This document shows positions 18,427 to 27,325 of a DNA stretch of 64,000 bases, piece by piece. Below the pieces are notes generated by a model. It saw nothing but the letters and a program-made list of their open reading frames with translations, did no database searches and was not told the origin of the DNA. This stretch comes from Methylobacterium sp. CB376 (lineage in GTDB: Bacteria > Pseudomonadota > Alphaproteobacteria > Rhizobiales > Beijerinckiaceae): NCBI RefSeq assembly GCF_029714205.1, contig NZ_CP121648.1, forward strand, positions 6,726,001-6,790,000, in the 5' to 3' direction. Position 1 is the first letter of the stretch; every line of letters starts with the position of its first letter. The position numbers were made by a program, and so were the translations under genes.

Positions 18427-19611
18427 CTACCCGAGCTTCGACAGGACGGCCGTGCGGACCTGTGGCGTCGCCGGCGCGCTCCTGGCGCGGATGGCCTCGA
18501 CCAGCCGGTCGATGTCCGCCGTGGTGTTGAACATGCCGAAGGACACTCGGATGCCGTCCCGCTCGGGCGAGACCCGGATGCCGGTGCGTGTGAAGTAGTC
18601 GAGCCAGTCCGCTGCCGGCAGCGCGATGACGTAGATGTGCGGTGCGCGATGCTGCCGCTCGCGCGGGCCGACCAAGCCGACGCCGAGCCCGTCGAGACGC
18701 TCGATCAGGTAGTCGCCGAGGTCGAAGCAATGGTTCTGGATGTTCTCGATCCCGACTTGGCCGATGAGATCGAGCGCCGCGCCGAGCCCCTGGATGGCTG
18801 GCAGGTTGAAGTTGCCGAGTTCGAACCGCCCGGCGGTCGCCGGCAGGGCCATGTTGTCGGCGCGTGCGATGAAATCCGCCGGCGGGCTGGCGAGGCTCGC
18901 TGCCGCCAGATAGGCCGGCTCCAGCTCGATCCGGGTCGCGTCCCAGTAGAGCAGGCCGAGCCCCTGCGGCACGAGAAGGCCCTTATGCGTGCCCGAGCCG
19001 ACGAAGGTGGCCTTCATCGCCTTGGCGTCGATCGGTACGACGCCGATGCCCTGCATCACGTCCACGACGAAGTAGAGGTCGCGCTGCGCACAGAGTTCGC
19101 CGACGCTTTCCACGTCGAACCGGTGTCCGGCGTGGAAGGTGACATGCGACATGGAAATCGCCCGCGTCCGGTCGTCGAGATGCGGCCGAAAGCTCTCCGC
19201 GTTCACCACCTCGCTCATCGGAATGAAGACGACCTCCACGCCCTTCCGCTGCAGGTTGAGGAAGGCGTAGGCGTTGTTGGGATGATCCCCCTCGATCATC
19301 AGAACCTTGTCGCCGGCCCGCAGCGGAAGCGCGTTGGCGGCGATGTTCATGCTTTCCGAGGTGTTCTTGGTGAAGGCGATTTCGTCCGGCCTGGCGCCCA
19401 GGAGGGATGCGACCTTGGCACGGGTCTCCTCCAGCCGGTTGAGCCAGACCTGCTTCGGACCGGCCGTCTCGAAGCCCTCCTGCAGGAAGCGCTCGTAAGC
19501 CTCCTTCACCGGGCGAGAGAGAGGAGTCTGGAAGCCGCTGTCGAGGTAGACCACGTGCTCGGCGGCCGGGAATGCCTGACGGACGGCGGCAACGTCATAG
19601 TGCTGGCTCAT
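18427..19611 (-). CDS. Class V aminotransferase, isopenicillin-N epimerase/SufS-like
   Basis: 394 residues, fold-type I PLP enzyme. Visible are the N-terminal VVYLDSGFQTPLS, TKNTSESMNIAAN, the PLP-phosphate region MSHVTFHAGHRFDV, the Asp of FVVDVMQGIG and the Schiff-base lysine in GSGTHKGLLVPQGLG. The ATG at 19611 follows GGAGGTGATC; the 34-residue upstream extension is not family-like. It could be an epimerase, cysteine desulfurase-like lyase or aminotransferase. The adjacent amino-acid binding protein and upstream IclR regulator suggest catabolism of an unusual amino acid. Confidence 0.85.
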   Translation of the reverse strand: MSQHYDVAAVRQAFPAAEHVVYLDSGFQTPLSRPVKEAYERFLQEGFETAGPKQVWLNRLEETRAKVASLLGARPDEIAFTKNTSESMNIAANALPLRAGDKVLMIEGDHPNNAYAFLNLQRKGVEVVFIPMSEVVNAESFRPHLDDRTRAISMSHVTFHAGHRFDVESVGELCAQRDLYFVVDVMQGIGVVPIDAKAMKATFVGSGTHKGLLVPQGLGLLYWDATRIELEPAYLAAASLASPPADFIARADNMALPATAGRFELGNFNLPAIQGLGAALDLIGQVGIENIQNHCFDLGDYLIERLDGLGVGLVGPRERQHRAPHIYVIALPAADWLDYFTRTGIRVSPERDGIRVSFGMFNTTADIDRLVEAIRARSAPATPQVRTAVLSKLG

Positions 19612-19824
19612 GATCACCTCCGGCGACGCGGACATGGCGAAGCACCCGCGCCGGACAGAGCCGGCGGCCTTCTTCATCCAGTCTCGGTGCTTTCGTGACG
19701 CAGGACCGCGCATCCCGCTTAGGATTTGGTCACATCAGCTGCGTGCCCTGAGAATACACAACACGCGCACTGCGTCGAGGATCTGCATCGAAAACTGAGA
19801 GCTTTAATTCCGAAAATTGAGAAT

Positions 19825-20610
19825 TCAGATATCCTCGTTGTCCTGCAGGATTGTCTCTGAGAGGAGGGCCGCCGCCTCCTGCAGAGGACCGATGAAGGTA
19901 TCGAGGCCTGCAAAGCCGACGCGCGCCACCGGCACCGACACGCCCAGGCAGGCGATGAGATCGCCCTCCGGTGAGACGATCGGCACGGCGCAGCCCACGA
20001 CACCGCGAACGAACTCCTCGTTCGTCTTGGCCCAGCCCCTGCGCCGTGTTTCCTCAAGACTGGCCAGCAGCTCGTCGGGGTCGACGATCGTAGTAGGCGT
20101 GTAGCGGACAAGGTTCATCGAATGGGCCAGGCGGTGCCTCATTTTGGCAGGCAGCCGGCTCATGTAAATCTTGCCTGTCGAAGTGCAGTGCAGAGGTGCG
20201 GAGTCGCTGGGATTGAACTGCAAGCTCTGCTGTTCCTTTGACCGTACGCTGTCGACATAGACCACAGCATGGTCGCGCACGACACCGATCTCGCATTGTT
20301 CGCCGATCCGATCGGCCACGGCGCTCAAGACGGCCTGCCGGCGTACGGTGCGGAACGCTGCCCCGATTGTCTTGGCCGAGAGCGTGACGAGCCTGCTGCC
20401 GACGACGTAGCGCTTCGTGCCGAGGGCCTTCTGGATCAGGCCCCGATGTTCGAGGTTGCCGATGAGGCGGTGGGCCGTCGGCAGCGGCAGCGCGAGCCCA
20501 GCGGCAATCTCGGCAGCCGAGAGGGCCTTCTTCTGCTCGGCGATGAACGTCAGGATCGCGATGGCCCGGTCCAACGGCCCAGCCGGTGAGCTGTCGTGTT
20601 CGTCGGCCAC
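19825..20610 (-). CDS. IclR-family transcriptional regulator
   Basis: 261 residues: winged helix (PLDRAIAILTFIAEQKKALSA, LPLPTAHRLIGNLEHRGLI) followed by the IclR effector domain (ALHCTSTGKIYMSRLP; EETRRRGWAKTNEEFVRGV; CAVPIVSPEGDLIACLGVSVP). The GTG at 20610 follows AAAGGGA with good spacing; the longer ATG form adds 45 residues without family similarity. It is co-oriented with the aminotransferase and binding-protein genes and is the likely regulator of that block. Confidence 0.9.
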   Translation of the reverse strand: MADEHDSSPAGPLDRAIAILTFIAEQKKALSAAEIAAGLALPLPTAHRLIGNLEHRGLIQKALGTKRYVVGSRLVTLSAKTIGAAFRTVRRQAVLSAVADRIGEQCEIGVVRDHAVVYVDSVRSKEQQSLQFNPSDSAPLHCTSTGKIYMSRLPAKMRHRLAHSMNLVRYTPTTIVDPDELLASLEETRRRGWAKTNEEFVRGVVGCAVPIVSPEGDLIACLGVSVPVARVGFAGLDTFIGPLQEAAALLSETILQDNEDI

Positions 20611-20774
20611 GATACATCCCTTTGCGTGAGTGCGGCTTCGCTGCGTCCTACTATTATGGGACCGAACATCTAGGTGGGTGAGACAGCTTGACCGCCGAGG
20701 AGCCACTACGAGCTCGACAGCGGCTGCCCGCCCACACCACCTCAACGCTGGGACATTGTTGGCGACGTCGATGG

Positions 20775-21288
20775 CTACGCCAATCGCTGAGTTGGCGAGA
20801 AGTGCGACCGCCAGCTTCGGAAGGTCCGCAGGCGGGTCCAGGCCCGGCTGGGCCGAGAGGGTCGGTCGGCCAGGGCCTCGGGTCCCCCTCGCTGGTAGGC
20901 GTCGTACCAGCGGCAGAAGGTGGCGCGCGGGATGCCGAGTTTCTCCAGGGTGGCGCGCACCGGCAGGCGGGATTGCTCGACCAGCCGGATGATCTCCAGC
21001 TTCTCAGGAGCCGGGTACCTCATGCCTCGTCGCCCCCAGCCCCGCTCATGCTTTTTTGAGCGGGCGGTTCTCCAGGGTGAGATCGGCCACGACCTCCTTG
21101 AGCGCGCTGGCCTCGCGGCGCAGGTCCTTGACCTCGTCCGAGGTGGCGGCGCGGGCCGTGTCGCCGCGAAGGCCCTCGAGCACGATGCGGATCTTCTCCT
21201 CGGCCGTGAACTGCCGGCGGGTGGCGCGGCGGATGTTCTTGATCACCATCTCTGCCGGCTTCCGCAACGGCCCGGATGTCTGCTTCAT
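20775..21288 (-). mobile_element. IS3-family remnant (OrfA with deletion, OrfB 5' end)
   Basis: OrfA-like frame 21046-21288 reads IKNIRRATRRQFTAEEKIRIVLEGLRG then jumps to DTARAATSDEVKDLRREA and the leucine-zipper tail, so about 35 residues of the usual middle are missing, in frame. OrfB-like frame 20775-21023 keeps only the N-terminal helix-turn-helix (PEKLEIIRLVE, LEKLGIPRATFCRWYDAYQRGGPEALADR) and then degenerates; the DDE domain is absent. Inactive relic. Confidence 0.75.
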
Positions 21289-21339
21289 TCTCGCTCCTGG
21301 GGCTACGATGAACCAGCCATCCTCCGTTCGTGAAGGGCC

Positions 21340-21622
21340 TTAATCTGTCTCACGGGCGCTGACGGCGGACAATGCGCGACCTGATGAGCGGTAGTCGATT
21401 GGCAGCTCGACTCCGAGTGCCGGACCCTGCTTGGCCCGCTCCAGCGCGCAAGCACCGAACAAGCCGAAAGGGACGAGCGCCTCCCCCGCGGAGACCCGGT
21501 CCGGCATAGTGTGGGTCGCGATGTAGAGCTTCCCACCAACCTGCCCTGAGGCATAGACGATGTCCCAGGTTCGGGCTGCCTCCTGGAGGCTCTGCGCGAG
21601 GGAGAGGAAACCTCGCTGGGCT
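21340..21622 (-). pseudogene. Fragment of a second family-1 solute-binding protein
   Basis: The minus strand reads without stops: RGFLSLAQSLQEAARTWDIV, ASGQVGGKLYIATHTMPDRV, SAGEALVPFGLFGACALERAKQGPALGVELPIDY, then a stop at 21340. It aligns with the middle of the intact protein at 7346-8410 (FLTQNLAVTPRTWDLV, LGQVGAKLYTTTTHMLDRV, FGAYALERAKQDPRLGVVLPADY). N- and C-terminal parts are gone, the C-terminal side replaced by IS3 debris. A paralogue destroyed by insertion or deletion. Confidence 0.75.
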
Positions 21623-21662
21623 CCAGAGGTCGTCCGGGGACGGACTCACCGGAGCGCGCCTT

Positions 21663-22478
21663 TCAGGCCGGGGCCGGTGGCCCGCGCTGTGGCGCCGGCG
21701 CGAGATGCGTTTGCGCCGCTGCCGCGGCGGTGCCGCCCTCGCGCGCGCCGAGCACCATCTCCCGCGCCCAGTTGAGGAGAAGCGAGGTGTAGGCCTGCTG
21801 CCAGGGCTCCTCGGACAGGCCGTGGTCGGCGCCCTCGATCACCCGGTAGGTCAGCGAGCGCGTCCGCTCGAAGGCCGCCATGTAGTTCGCGATCACCGGC
21901 GGCGGGACGGTGTCGTCGCGCTCGGACTGCACAATCAGCACGTCGCCCTGGAACGCCGCGCACGCGCCCAGCGCCCGGTTGTCATCAGGCGAAACTTGGC
22001 CTCGCCGGTAGGCCATCAGCGCTTCGCGGTCGAGCCGCGCCTTCGGCACATCCCAGTCCTCGTCCCTGTAGAGCGCGGGTACGCGCAGGGCGAGCCAGCG
22101 CACCGCGCGCAGCGAGCTGAGGATCGTGGCCAGGTAGGCCCCGTAGCTGCTGCCGACCACGGCGACGGCGGCGGGATCGACCCCGGGCCGGCCAGTGAGC
22201 GCGTCGTAGGCGGCGAGGACGTCGCGCAGGTTCTCCTCGCGGGTCACCGTCTCGTGCCGCGGGTCGCCCCTCGCCACCCCGCGCGGCTCGAAGGTCAGGC
22301 ACACGCAGCCGAGCGCCGCGATCTCACCCGCCCGCGCGAGGTACTGCTCCCGGGTGCTGCCCCAGCCCTGCAGGAACAAGAAGCCAGGCACCAGGGGCCC
22401 CGGCGAGACCAGGGTGCCCGGGAGCCGCTCCTCGCTGCCGTCCACCGCGACGGTGATGGCCTCCTCACGGACTGCCAT
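21663..22478 (-). CDS. Alpha/beta hydrolase
   Basis: 271 residues. Nucleophile Ser in VGSSYGAYLA, acid Asp in VQSERDDTVPP, His in EGADHGLSEEPW, and an early FLFLQGWGSTREQYL oxyanion-side strand, giving a complete triad. No signal peptide, so cytoplasmic. The ATG at 22478 lies within the 3' end of the DUF3182 gene (overlap 14 bp), so the pair is co-translated. A serine hydrolase partner of DUF3182 suggests a small-molecule ester or amide substrate (inference). Confidence 0.85.
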   Translation of the reverse strand: MAVREEAITVAVDGSEERLPGTLVSPGPLVPGFLFLQGWGSTREQYLARAGEIAALGCVCLTFEPRGVARGDPRHETVTREENLRDVLAAYDALTGRPGVDPAAVAVVGSSYGAYLATILSSLRAVRWLALRVPALYRDEDWDVPKARLDREALMAYRRGQVSPDDNRALGACAAFQGDVLIVQSERDDTVPPPVIANYMAAFERTRSLTYRVIEGADHGLSEEPWQQAYTSLLLNWAREMVLGAREGGTAAAAAQTHLAPAPQRGPPAPA

Positions 22479-23625
22479 GCGGCCCCGCAAAGGCGTACTT
22501 CGTCATGGGACCGACCCGCTCGTCCTCGCCGCGGAAGTACACCACCGCGCCCGGCGGCGGCGCGTGGTGCTGGCCATAGATCTCGACGGTGGAGGCGCGC
22601 ACGACCCGCAGCCCCGGGTCGGCCCGGAAGGCTTCGAGGGCCGCGACCTCGGCGCCGCTGGCGCCACCCGCGCGCCAGGACTGCTCCAGCACGCCCGAGC
22701 GCCTGCGCCCGGCCGCGTCCACACCCTGCGCGACGTCGTAGTTGCGTCGCGACGCGAACAGTCCCGGGAAGCACTCCATCGCGGCGGCATCGTAGGTGCG
22801 CGCCTGCGCCACCGCAAGGCGGGCCCCTTCGGGGAGATCGAGCGCGAGCAGCGCCTCGAAGTCACCCCGGGCGACGAGGAGATCCGACCCGCCGTACACT
22901 TGCGCGCCGCCGTTGTCCGGCGTCAGGCGCTGGGTGCCGCAGTAGCTCGCCACGAGGTCGGCCACGCGCACCTGGCCGACGCTGTAGGTCGTGACCTCGG
23001 CGAGGTCCTCCTCAAGCACGAGGCCGTGGCCGGACAGCTCGGCCGCGTCCGCCGCGGCGAGCGCCGCCTCCAGCTCGGCGGCGCCGCAGACCGCGATCTG
23101 GCCTCGCCCGGCGGTCGCCCGCACGGCCTTCAGGCGCACCGGCCCGTGCCCGAGCAGGCGCAAGCCGGCGCGGCGCGCATCCTCGGGCGCGAACGCGGAA
23201 AAGCCGCGCAGGACGACGTCGCGCACCCGGTGCCCGAACTCGCGGGACCAGCCGGTCGGGGCGAAGGCGTCCGGCTCGACCAGCGGGTGGGTGATCGCCT
23301 TCGTGGCCACGCACGCGTGCGGAGCAACGCCGCCGAACAGGTCGTGCTCGCCGCGCACGCCGAACGCCGCGGCCTCGGCCCCGACGAGCGTGTCGGCCGG
23401 CACGAGGTAGACCGGGCCGCGGTGAGGAAACGGCGGGTCGAGCTCGCCTGCGAAGTCGAAGTCTTTGAGGGCAGCCAGGCGCCTCGCGAGCTCGGCGCGG
23501 GTGGCCCGCTCGTGGCGGGACGCGAAACCGGTGCCGGGCATGGGTACCACCACGACGCCGCGGCACGCCCGGGTGGTCTGCTCCACGACGCTCGAAGGCG
23601 TCGCCGCCGTCTGGATCATGGCCAT
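22465..23625 (-). CDS. DUF3182 family protein (ATP-grasp-like)
   Basis: 386 residues starting MAMIQTAATPSSVVEQTT at an ATG with AGGAGGAGAC in front. The pattern matches the uncharacterised DUF3182 family: VVPMPGTGFASRHERAT, VPADTLVG, FGGVAPHACVATKAITHPLV, VRLKAVRATAGRGQIAV, GLVLEEDLAEVTTYSVGQVRV. The lysine plus Gly-rich loop (RATAGRGQ) and the EED acidic strand are reminiscent of the ATP-grasp fold (inference). Function unknown. It overlaps a hydrolase gene and lies two genes from another ATP-grasp-type gene. Confidence 0.85.
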   Translation of the reverse strand: MAMIQTAATPSSVVEQTTRACRGVVVVPMPGTGFASRHERATRAELARRLAALKDFDFAGELDPPFPHRGPVYLVPADTLVGAEAAAFGVRGEHDLFGGVAPHACVATKAITHPLVEPDAFAPTGWSREFGHRVRDVVLRGFSAFAPEDARRAGLRLLGHGPVRLKAVRATAGRGQIAVCGAAELEAALAAADAAELSGHGLVLEEDLAEVTTYSVGQVRVADLVASYCGTQRLTPDNGGAQVYGGSDLLVARGDFEALLALDLPEGARLAVAQARTYDAAAMECFPGLFASRRNYDVAQGVDAAGRRRSGVLEQSWRAGGASGAEVAALEAFRADPGLRVVRASTVEIYGQHHAPPPGAVVYFRGEDERVGPMTKYAFAGPHGSP

Positions 23626-23654
23626 GTCTCCTCCTGGGTCCGTCCCTCCCGTGC

Positions 23655-24101
23655 TCAGAACCGGGCCACCAGCACCATCCCGACGATCATCAGCAGGGCT
23701 CCGAGCAGGCGCCAGACGTTGGCCGCGTGCACCTCGAAACCAAGCCAGCCGAAATGGTCGAGCAGCACGGAGGCAATCACCTGTCCGGTGACAACAGAGG
23801 CCATCAGGGTCGCGGCACCCAAGCGGTAGGCCAGCAGGATCGCGGCCAAGCCGTAGGCTGCACCCGCCACCCCCCCGATCCAGGCCCACCAGAGCACGCC
23901 CGAGAGCTTGTCGAAGTCCGGCCAGGACTGGCGGCTGACAAGGTTGGCGAGAACGACGATGCTGATCCCGAGCCCGTAGTTGATCAGCAGAGCTGGCAGG
24001 GGTTCGCCCAGGCTCTTCTTCAGCGCCGCATTGCTGCCCGCCTGGAGCGTCGTCAGAGCGCCCGCGAGCACCGCGAAGGGAACCATCATCCAAGACAGCA
24101 T
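23655..24101 (-). CDS. YdcZ/DUF606 family DMT transporter
   Basis: 148 residues, about five TM helices (FAVLAGALTTLQAGSNAALK, WWAWIGGVAGAAYGLAAILL, LGAATLMASVVTGQVIASVL). Same family and length as the protein at 15667-16113. It ends 30 bp upstream of the DUF3182 start, so probably the same transcript, and may export the product of the neighbouring enzymes (inference). Confidence 0.85.
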   Translation of the reverse strand: MLSWMMVPFAVLAGALTTLQAGSNAALKKSLGEPLPALLINYGLGISIVVLANLVSRQSWPDFDKLSGVLWWAWIGGVAGAAYGLAAILLAYRLGAATLMASVVTGQVIASVLLDHFGWLGFEVHAANVWRLLGALLMIVGMVLVARF

Positions 24102-24126
24102 GCCGGTCGTATGTCCACCAAACCGC

Positions 24127-24423
24127 CTAGCTCTTGGGCACTTTCAGGTGCTCGATCGTGTAGTCGGCGTTGCAGAGGTCGCCCTCGTCGCCACCATCGC
24201 CGAAGGCCGTCAGCGTGTCGGCCACGCCGATCAGGTAGGCACCGCACCACCCGGACGCCGCGCCCTGCTCGGCGCGGCACACCGCTTCGAGACTGCGTGT
24301 CGTCCGGTCGCGCATGTCCACAATGTGCGCTCCCTGACCGGCGCCTGAGGGTTGCACGTCGGTGGCCACCGTGGTCAGCCCGCCAGCAAGGACGGCCATC
24401 GGAACAGCGACCCGGGCAAGCAT
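24127..24423 (-). CDS. Small secreted protein, Rap1a/Tai-like cysteine pattern
   Basis: 98 residues from the ATG preceded by GGAGGCCCGC. Signal peptide about residues 1-21. The mature part has CRAEQ, then WCGAYLIGVADTLTAFG and a later LCNADYTIEHL. The C-to-C spacing and the AYLIGVAD helix resemble Rap1a/Tai-type immunity and related small periplasmic proteins, but the usual C-terminal helix is short and no toxin gene is near. Treat the family link as tentative. Confidence 0.55.
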   Translation of the reverse strand: MLARVAVPMAVLAGGLTTVATDVQPSGAGQGAHIVDMRDRTTRSLEAVCRAEQGAASGWCGAYLIGVADTLTAFGDGGDEGDLCNADYTIEHLKVPKS

Positions 24424-24436
24424 GCGGGCCTCCAAC

Positions 24437-25495
24437 TTACCGCCTCGCGGGGTGCCTGCACGCCGTCACGTGTGATCTCAGCCGCTTCAGCGCCGTCTTG
24501 GCCAGTCCTTCCGGGGCCTCCTCGGGGACCGGAAACACCGAGCTGACGTTGATCTCGCACAGCACGTAGGTGTCCTCCCCCGCGGGCGTCGGCGGACCCA
24601 GCAGGAAATCGGCGTCCCAGATCACCGGCAGGGCGTCCAGGTCGATCCCCAGCAGGTGAGCCATCTGCGGCACCCACTCGTGTTCCAGCAAGTCCCGCAG
24701 GTGCTGGAACCGGGGATCGTCCGGCCCGGAGTAGAGGCGCGGCCCGGCCGGCCCGATCTCAGGCGGCGCCAGGGCGCGGACCAGCTGATGGCCGAACCCC
24801 ACCACCTGGTCACCGGAGAGGTAGCCGCGGACCATGCCCTCCAGGTGCCGTGCCTGGAACGGCTGATCCACCAGCGTGCCGGCATGGGTGAAGTCGACCA
24901 GCCGTTCCGCCATGAACGCGTCGAGGGGGACGGTGCGCACGCGGCGGTCGCCCCAGGCCTCCTGCACGATGACGTCCGCACCGGCGGCCCGTTCGACCTT
25001 CCAGACCCCTTGCCCGCCGTTGCCGCGGTTCCGCTTCAGCACCCGCGGACCCGCGGCCACCCGCGCGGGAAACGCCGCTCTGAACGAGGCGGGCTCCGGA
25101 TAGACGTACGTGTCCGTGCCCCAACCCAGCTCTCGGGTTCGGAACAGCACCTCCTTGGTGCCCATCTTGGCGATGACGTCCGGATGGGCGCTGACGAAGA
25201 TGCCGGCCGCGGCCACCTCCCGCAGCAGGTCGTCCAGCCGCCCCCGACCATCGCCGTCCGGGGTCGTGATCGGGTTTACCCAGACCAGCACGCCATCCAC
25301 GCCCATCAGCTGAGCGCGAACCTCATCGCTGAGCGCGTCCGACCAGACGGCCGGTTCCGCGGCAATCCCCTGCTGCGCCAGTGCGGCGAAGATCGCACTG
25401 AGGCGGCCTGTGTCCGGCCGTGCCTCGGCACGCGCCTGCGCATCGCCGTGGGAAACAACGGCAACCTTGAAGCGGCGTTGAGGAGCACCGGTCAT
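24437..25495 (-). CDS. Cj0069-family ATP-grasp-type protein
   Basis: 352 residues. N-terminal half has KVAVVSHGDAQAR, VDGVLVWVNPITTPDG and VSAHPDVIAKMGTKEVLFRTRELGWGTDTYVY. The C-terminal half carries the nucleotide-binding-like RVLKRNRGNGGQGVWKVE, VIVQEAW, and acidic metal-site candidates VIWDADFLLG and YVLCEINVSSVFPVPE. This matches the uncharacterised Cj0069 family, with overall ATP-grasp architecture: probably an ATP-dependent carboxylate-amine or thiol ligase of unknown substrate. The ATG at 25495 follows GAGGTGG. The downstream small secreted gene begins within about 15 bp. Confidence 0.8.
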   Translation of the reverse strand: MTGAPQRRFKVAVVSHGDAQARAEARPDTGRLSAIFAALAQQGIAAEPAVWSDALSDEVRAQLMGVDGVLVWVNPITTPDGDGRGRLDDLLREVAAAGIFVSAHPDVIAKMGTKEVLFRTRELGWGTDTYVYPEPASFRAAFPARVAAGPRVLKRNRGNGGQGVWKVERAAGADVIVQEAWGDRRVRTVPLDAFMAERLVDFTHAGTLVDQPFQARHLEGMVRGYLSGDQVVGFGHQLVRALAPPEIGPAGPRLYSGPDDPRFQHLRDLLEHEWVPQMAHLLGIDLDALPVIWDADFLLGPPTPAGEDTYVLCEINVSSVFPVPEEAPEGLAKTALKRLRSHVTACRHPARR

Positions 25496-25567
25496 GACCA
25501 CCTCAGACAATGCCCAGCAGCCCTGCCCCTGGCGCAGTCCGGCTGAGTTCGTGACATCTGCCCACCC

Positions 25568-26575
25568 CTAATCGACGGGTCGAAACACCAAGACGGCCGC
25601 GCCCGCTGTGCCAGTGTCGGGCGCCGCCACGAGCAGACGGTCGAGCGCGGGCAGGAACAGGGAGGTCCGCGCCCCTGGTCGGGTCGGGATGCGCGCGAGG
25701 GCGCGATAGGAGCGCCCGTCCTCCTGCAGGACGTCGACCACACCTTGTCCGCAGCTGACGTAGACCCGCCGGCGCTTGGGATCGAGGGAGATGTCGTCCG
25801 CGTCGCCACAGGTCGGCACCCGGGCAAGCACGCTCCCGTCCTGCACGGCGAAGACGGCCAGGAGGGCAGGAGACCGATAGACGACGAGGAGCCGCGCGCC
25901 GGCTTCGTCCAACGCCATCGGGAAGTTGCCGCCCGCAGAGGGCAGGCTCCAGCGCGCGATCTGGCGGCCGTTGTCGCGATCGAGCACCGCGATCTCGTGC
26001 GCTTCGGGCACATTGACGTAGATCTGGCGTCCCTGAGCGTCGAGCTGGAACGCCTCGGGATGTCCGGCGAGCGGGACCTCCGCCAGCTTGGTGCCGTCCG
26101 GCCCAAGAACCGCGATCGCGCCTTGCCCGTAGCCGATGACGACCTGCTTCGCACGCGGATCGATCCGAAGGTTATCGGCGTCCTCACCCAGCCTCACGGC
26201 GCCGAGCGGCGCGTAATCCGAGCCGCTGTAGCGGCGCACGGTGCCGTCACCTGCGCTCGCCACGAACACGGTGTCGTTGTCGGCCAGATAGGCGATGCCC
26301 TGCGGCGCACGGAGGCCCGCGATGCGATGCACGAGCCGACCGTCGCCGACGTCGATGACGCCGATGCTGCCATTGCCGAGCTCGGCGACGAGCAGCCGGT
26401 GCCGGGCAGCATCGAAGGCAAGGTGGTCGATGCGGCCGCGCACGTCGCCGAGCGGGATCGTTCGGTCAAGCAGCAACGGTGTGGTGCCGGCGGCCAATCC
26501 TGGCGCGGGTTGGGCGGCAAGCAGCAGGCCGGCCGCCACCTGAGCAAGAACGGATCCGAAGAGCTTCGACGACAT
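25568..26575 (-). CDS. YncE-like secreted beta-propeller protein
   Basis: 335 residues with a signal peptide (AAGLLLAAQPAPGLAAG) and six or seven repeats of the beta-propeller type: DHLAFDAARHRLLVAELGNGSIGVIDVGDGR, APQGIAYLADNDTVFVAS, ADNLRIDPRAKQVVIGYGQG, GHPEAFQLDAQGRQIYVNVP, ADDISLDPKRRRVYVSCGQG. Periplasmic; may bind a metal, nucleic acid or partner protein. The upstream ATG at 26632 would overlap the SOD gene; the ATG at 26575 starts nearer the signal peptide. Confidence 0.8.
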   Translation of the reverse strand: MSSKLFGSVLAQVAAGLLLAAQPAPGLAAGTTPLLLDRTIPLGDVRGRIDHLAFDAARHRLLVAELGNGSIGVIDVGDGRLVHRIAGLRAPQGIAYLADNDTVFVASAGDGTVRRYSGSDYAPLGAVRLGEDADNLRIDPRAKQVVIGYGQGAIAVLGPDGTKLAEVPLAGHPEAFQLDAQGRQIYVNVPEAHEIAVLDRDNGRQIARWSLPSAGGNFPMALDEAGARLLVVYRSPALLAVFAVQDGSVLARVPTCGDADDISLDPKRRRVYVSCGQGVVDVLQEDGRSYRALARIPTRPGARTSLFLPALDRLLVAAPDTGTAGAAVLVFRPVD

Positions 26576-26603
26576 GGGCCTGTCACTTTTGGAGAGAGTC
26601 GAC

Positions 26604-27218
26604 TTACCCCGGGGTTTCTGTGTAGCCATCATGACCCAAGGCTAAGAATAGCCTCGTCGCGTTCTCCCAGCGGATCGCCTGCATGAAGGTGTCGACGTAG
26701 GTCGCGGCCTTGGCGCCGTAGTCGACGTGGTAGGAATGCTCGTACATGTCGAGCGCCAGGATCGGCACGCCTCCCGCCAGCGTGTGCGCGTGGTCGGCAG
26801 CCCACTGGTTGACCAGCTTGCCGTCCCGCGGCGACCAGGACAGGAGCACCCACCCGGAACCGCCGGCCAGGGCCTTGCCCATGGCGACGAACTCCGAGCG
26901 CCAGCGCCGGACCGAACCAAAGCTGCGGGCGAGGGCGTGACGCAGTGCCGGCCCCGGTTCACTCTCCTCGCCGAGCCCATCGAAGAAGAGTTCATGCAGG
27001 ATCATGGAGTTCATCGCGATCAACTGCTCGCGCTTGAGCCCGTTGATCATGAAGCCGGAGGCGGTCTCGTAGTCCAACCCGGAGATCTGTTCCTCTAGGA
27101 GATTCAGGCGCTTCACGGCGCCCCCGTAGCTGTTCTCGTAATGGCTGATGATCAGCCGTTCCGACATGCCTTTGATCCGGGCGGGGTCGCAACCGAGCGG
27201 TTTTATGGCGTAGGTCAT
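26604..27218 (-). CDS. Fe/Mn superoxide dismutase, ChrC-like
   Basis: 204 residues of the Fe/Mn-SOD fold. Candidate ligand positions: His in LIISHYENSYGG, His in MILHELFF, and Asp plus His in LALDMYEHSYHVDYG. AKAATYVDTFMQAIRWENATRLF is the usual C-terminal helix. It is somewhat divergent (no HHxxHH cluster). The ATG at 27218 follows GGGGAGATCGGG. Chromate-resistance operons often contain such an enzyme (ChrC), and chrA/chrB homologues lie upstream on the same strand, so a protective role against Cr(VI)-linked superoxide is likely. Confidence 0.85.
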   Translation of the reverse strand: MTYAIKPLGCDPARIKGMSERLIISHYENSYGGAVKRLNLLEEQISGLDYETASGFMINGLKREQLIAMNSMILHELFFDGLGEESEPGPALRHALARSFGSVRRWRSEFVAMGKALAGGSGWVLLSWSPRDGKLVNQWAADHAHTLAGGVPILALDMYEHSYHVDYGAKAATYVDTFMQAIRWENATRLFLALGHDGYTETPG

Positions 27219-27325
27219 CCCGATCTCCCCTGATCGCGTGCAGGCCTGATCACCCCGGGGCCAGCCGGTCCCCTCATTGCGTGCTGCTCGCGACGAGCGG
27301 CCTGGCTGGCCTGTGCGCGTGGCCT

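Noticed and set aside
24127..24423. Toxin-immunity (Rap1a/Tai) pair.
   Set aside because: The cysteine pattern is only partial and no effector or type VI gene is nearby, so no toxin-immunity system is claimed.
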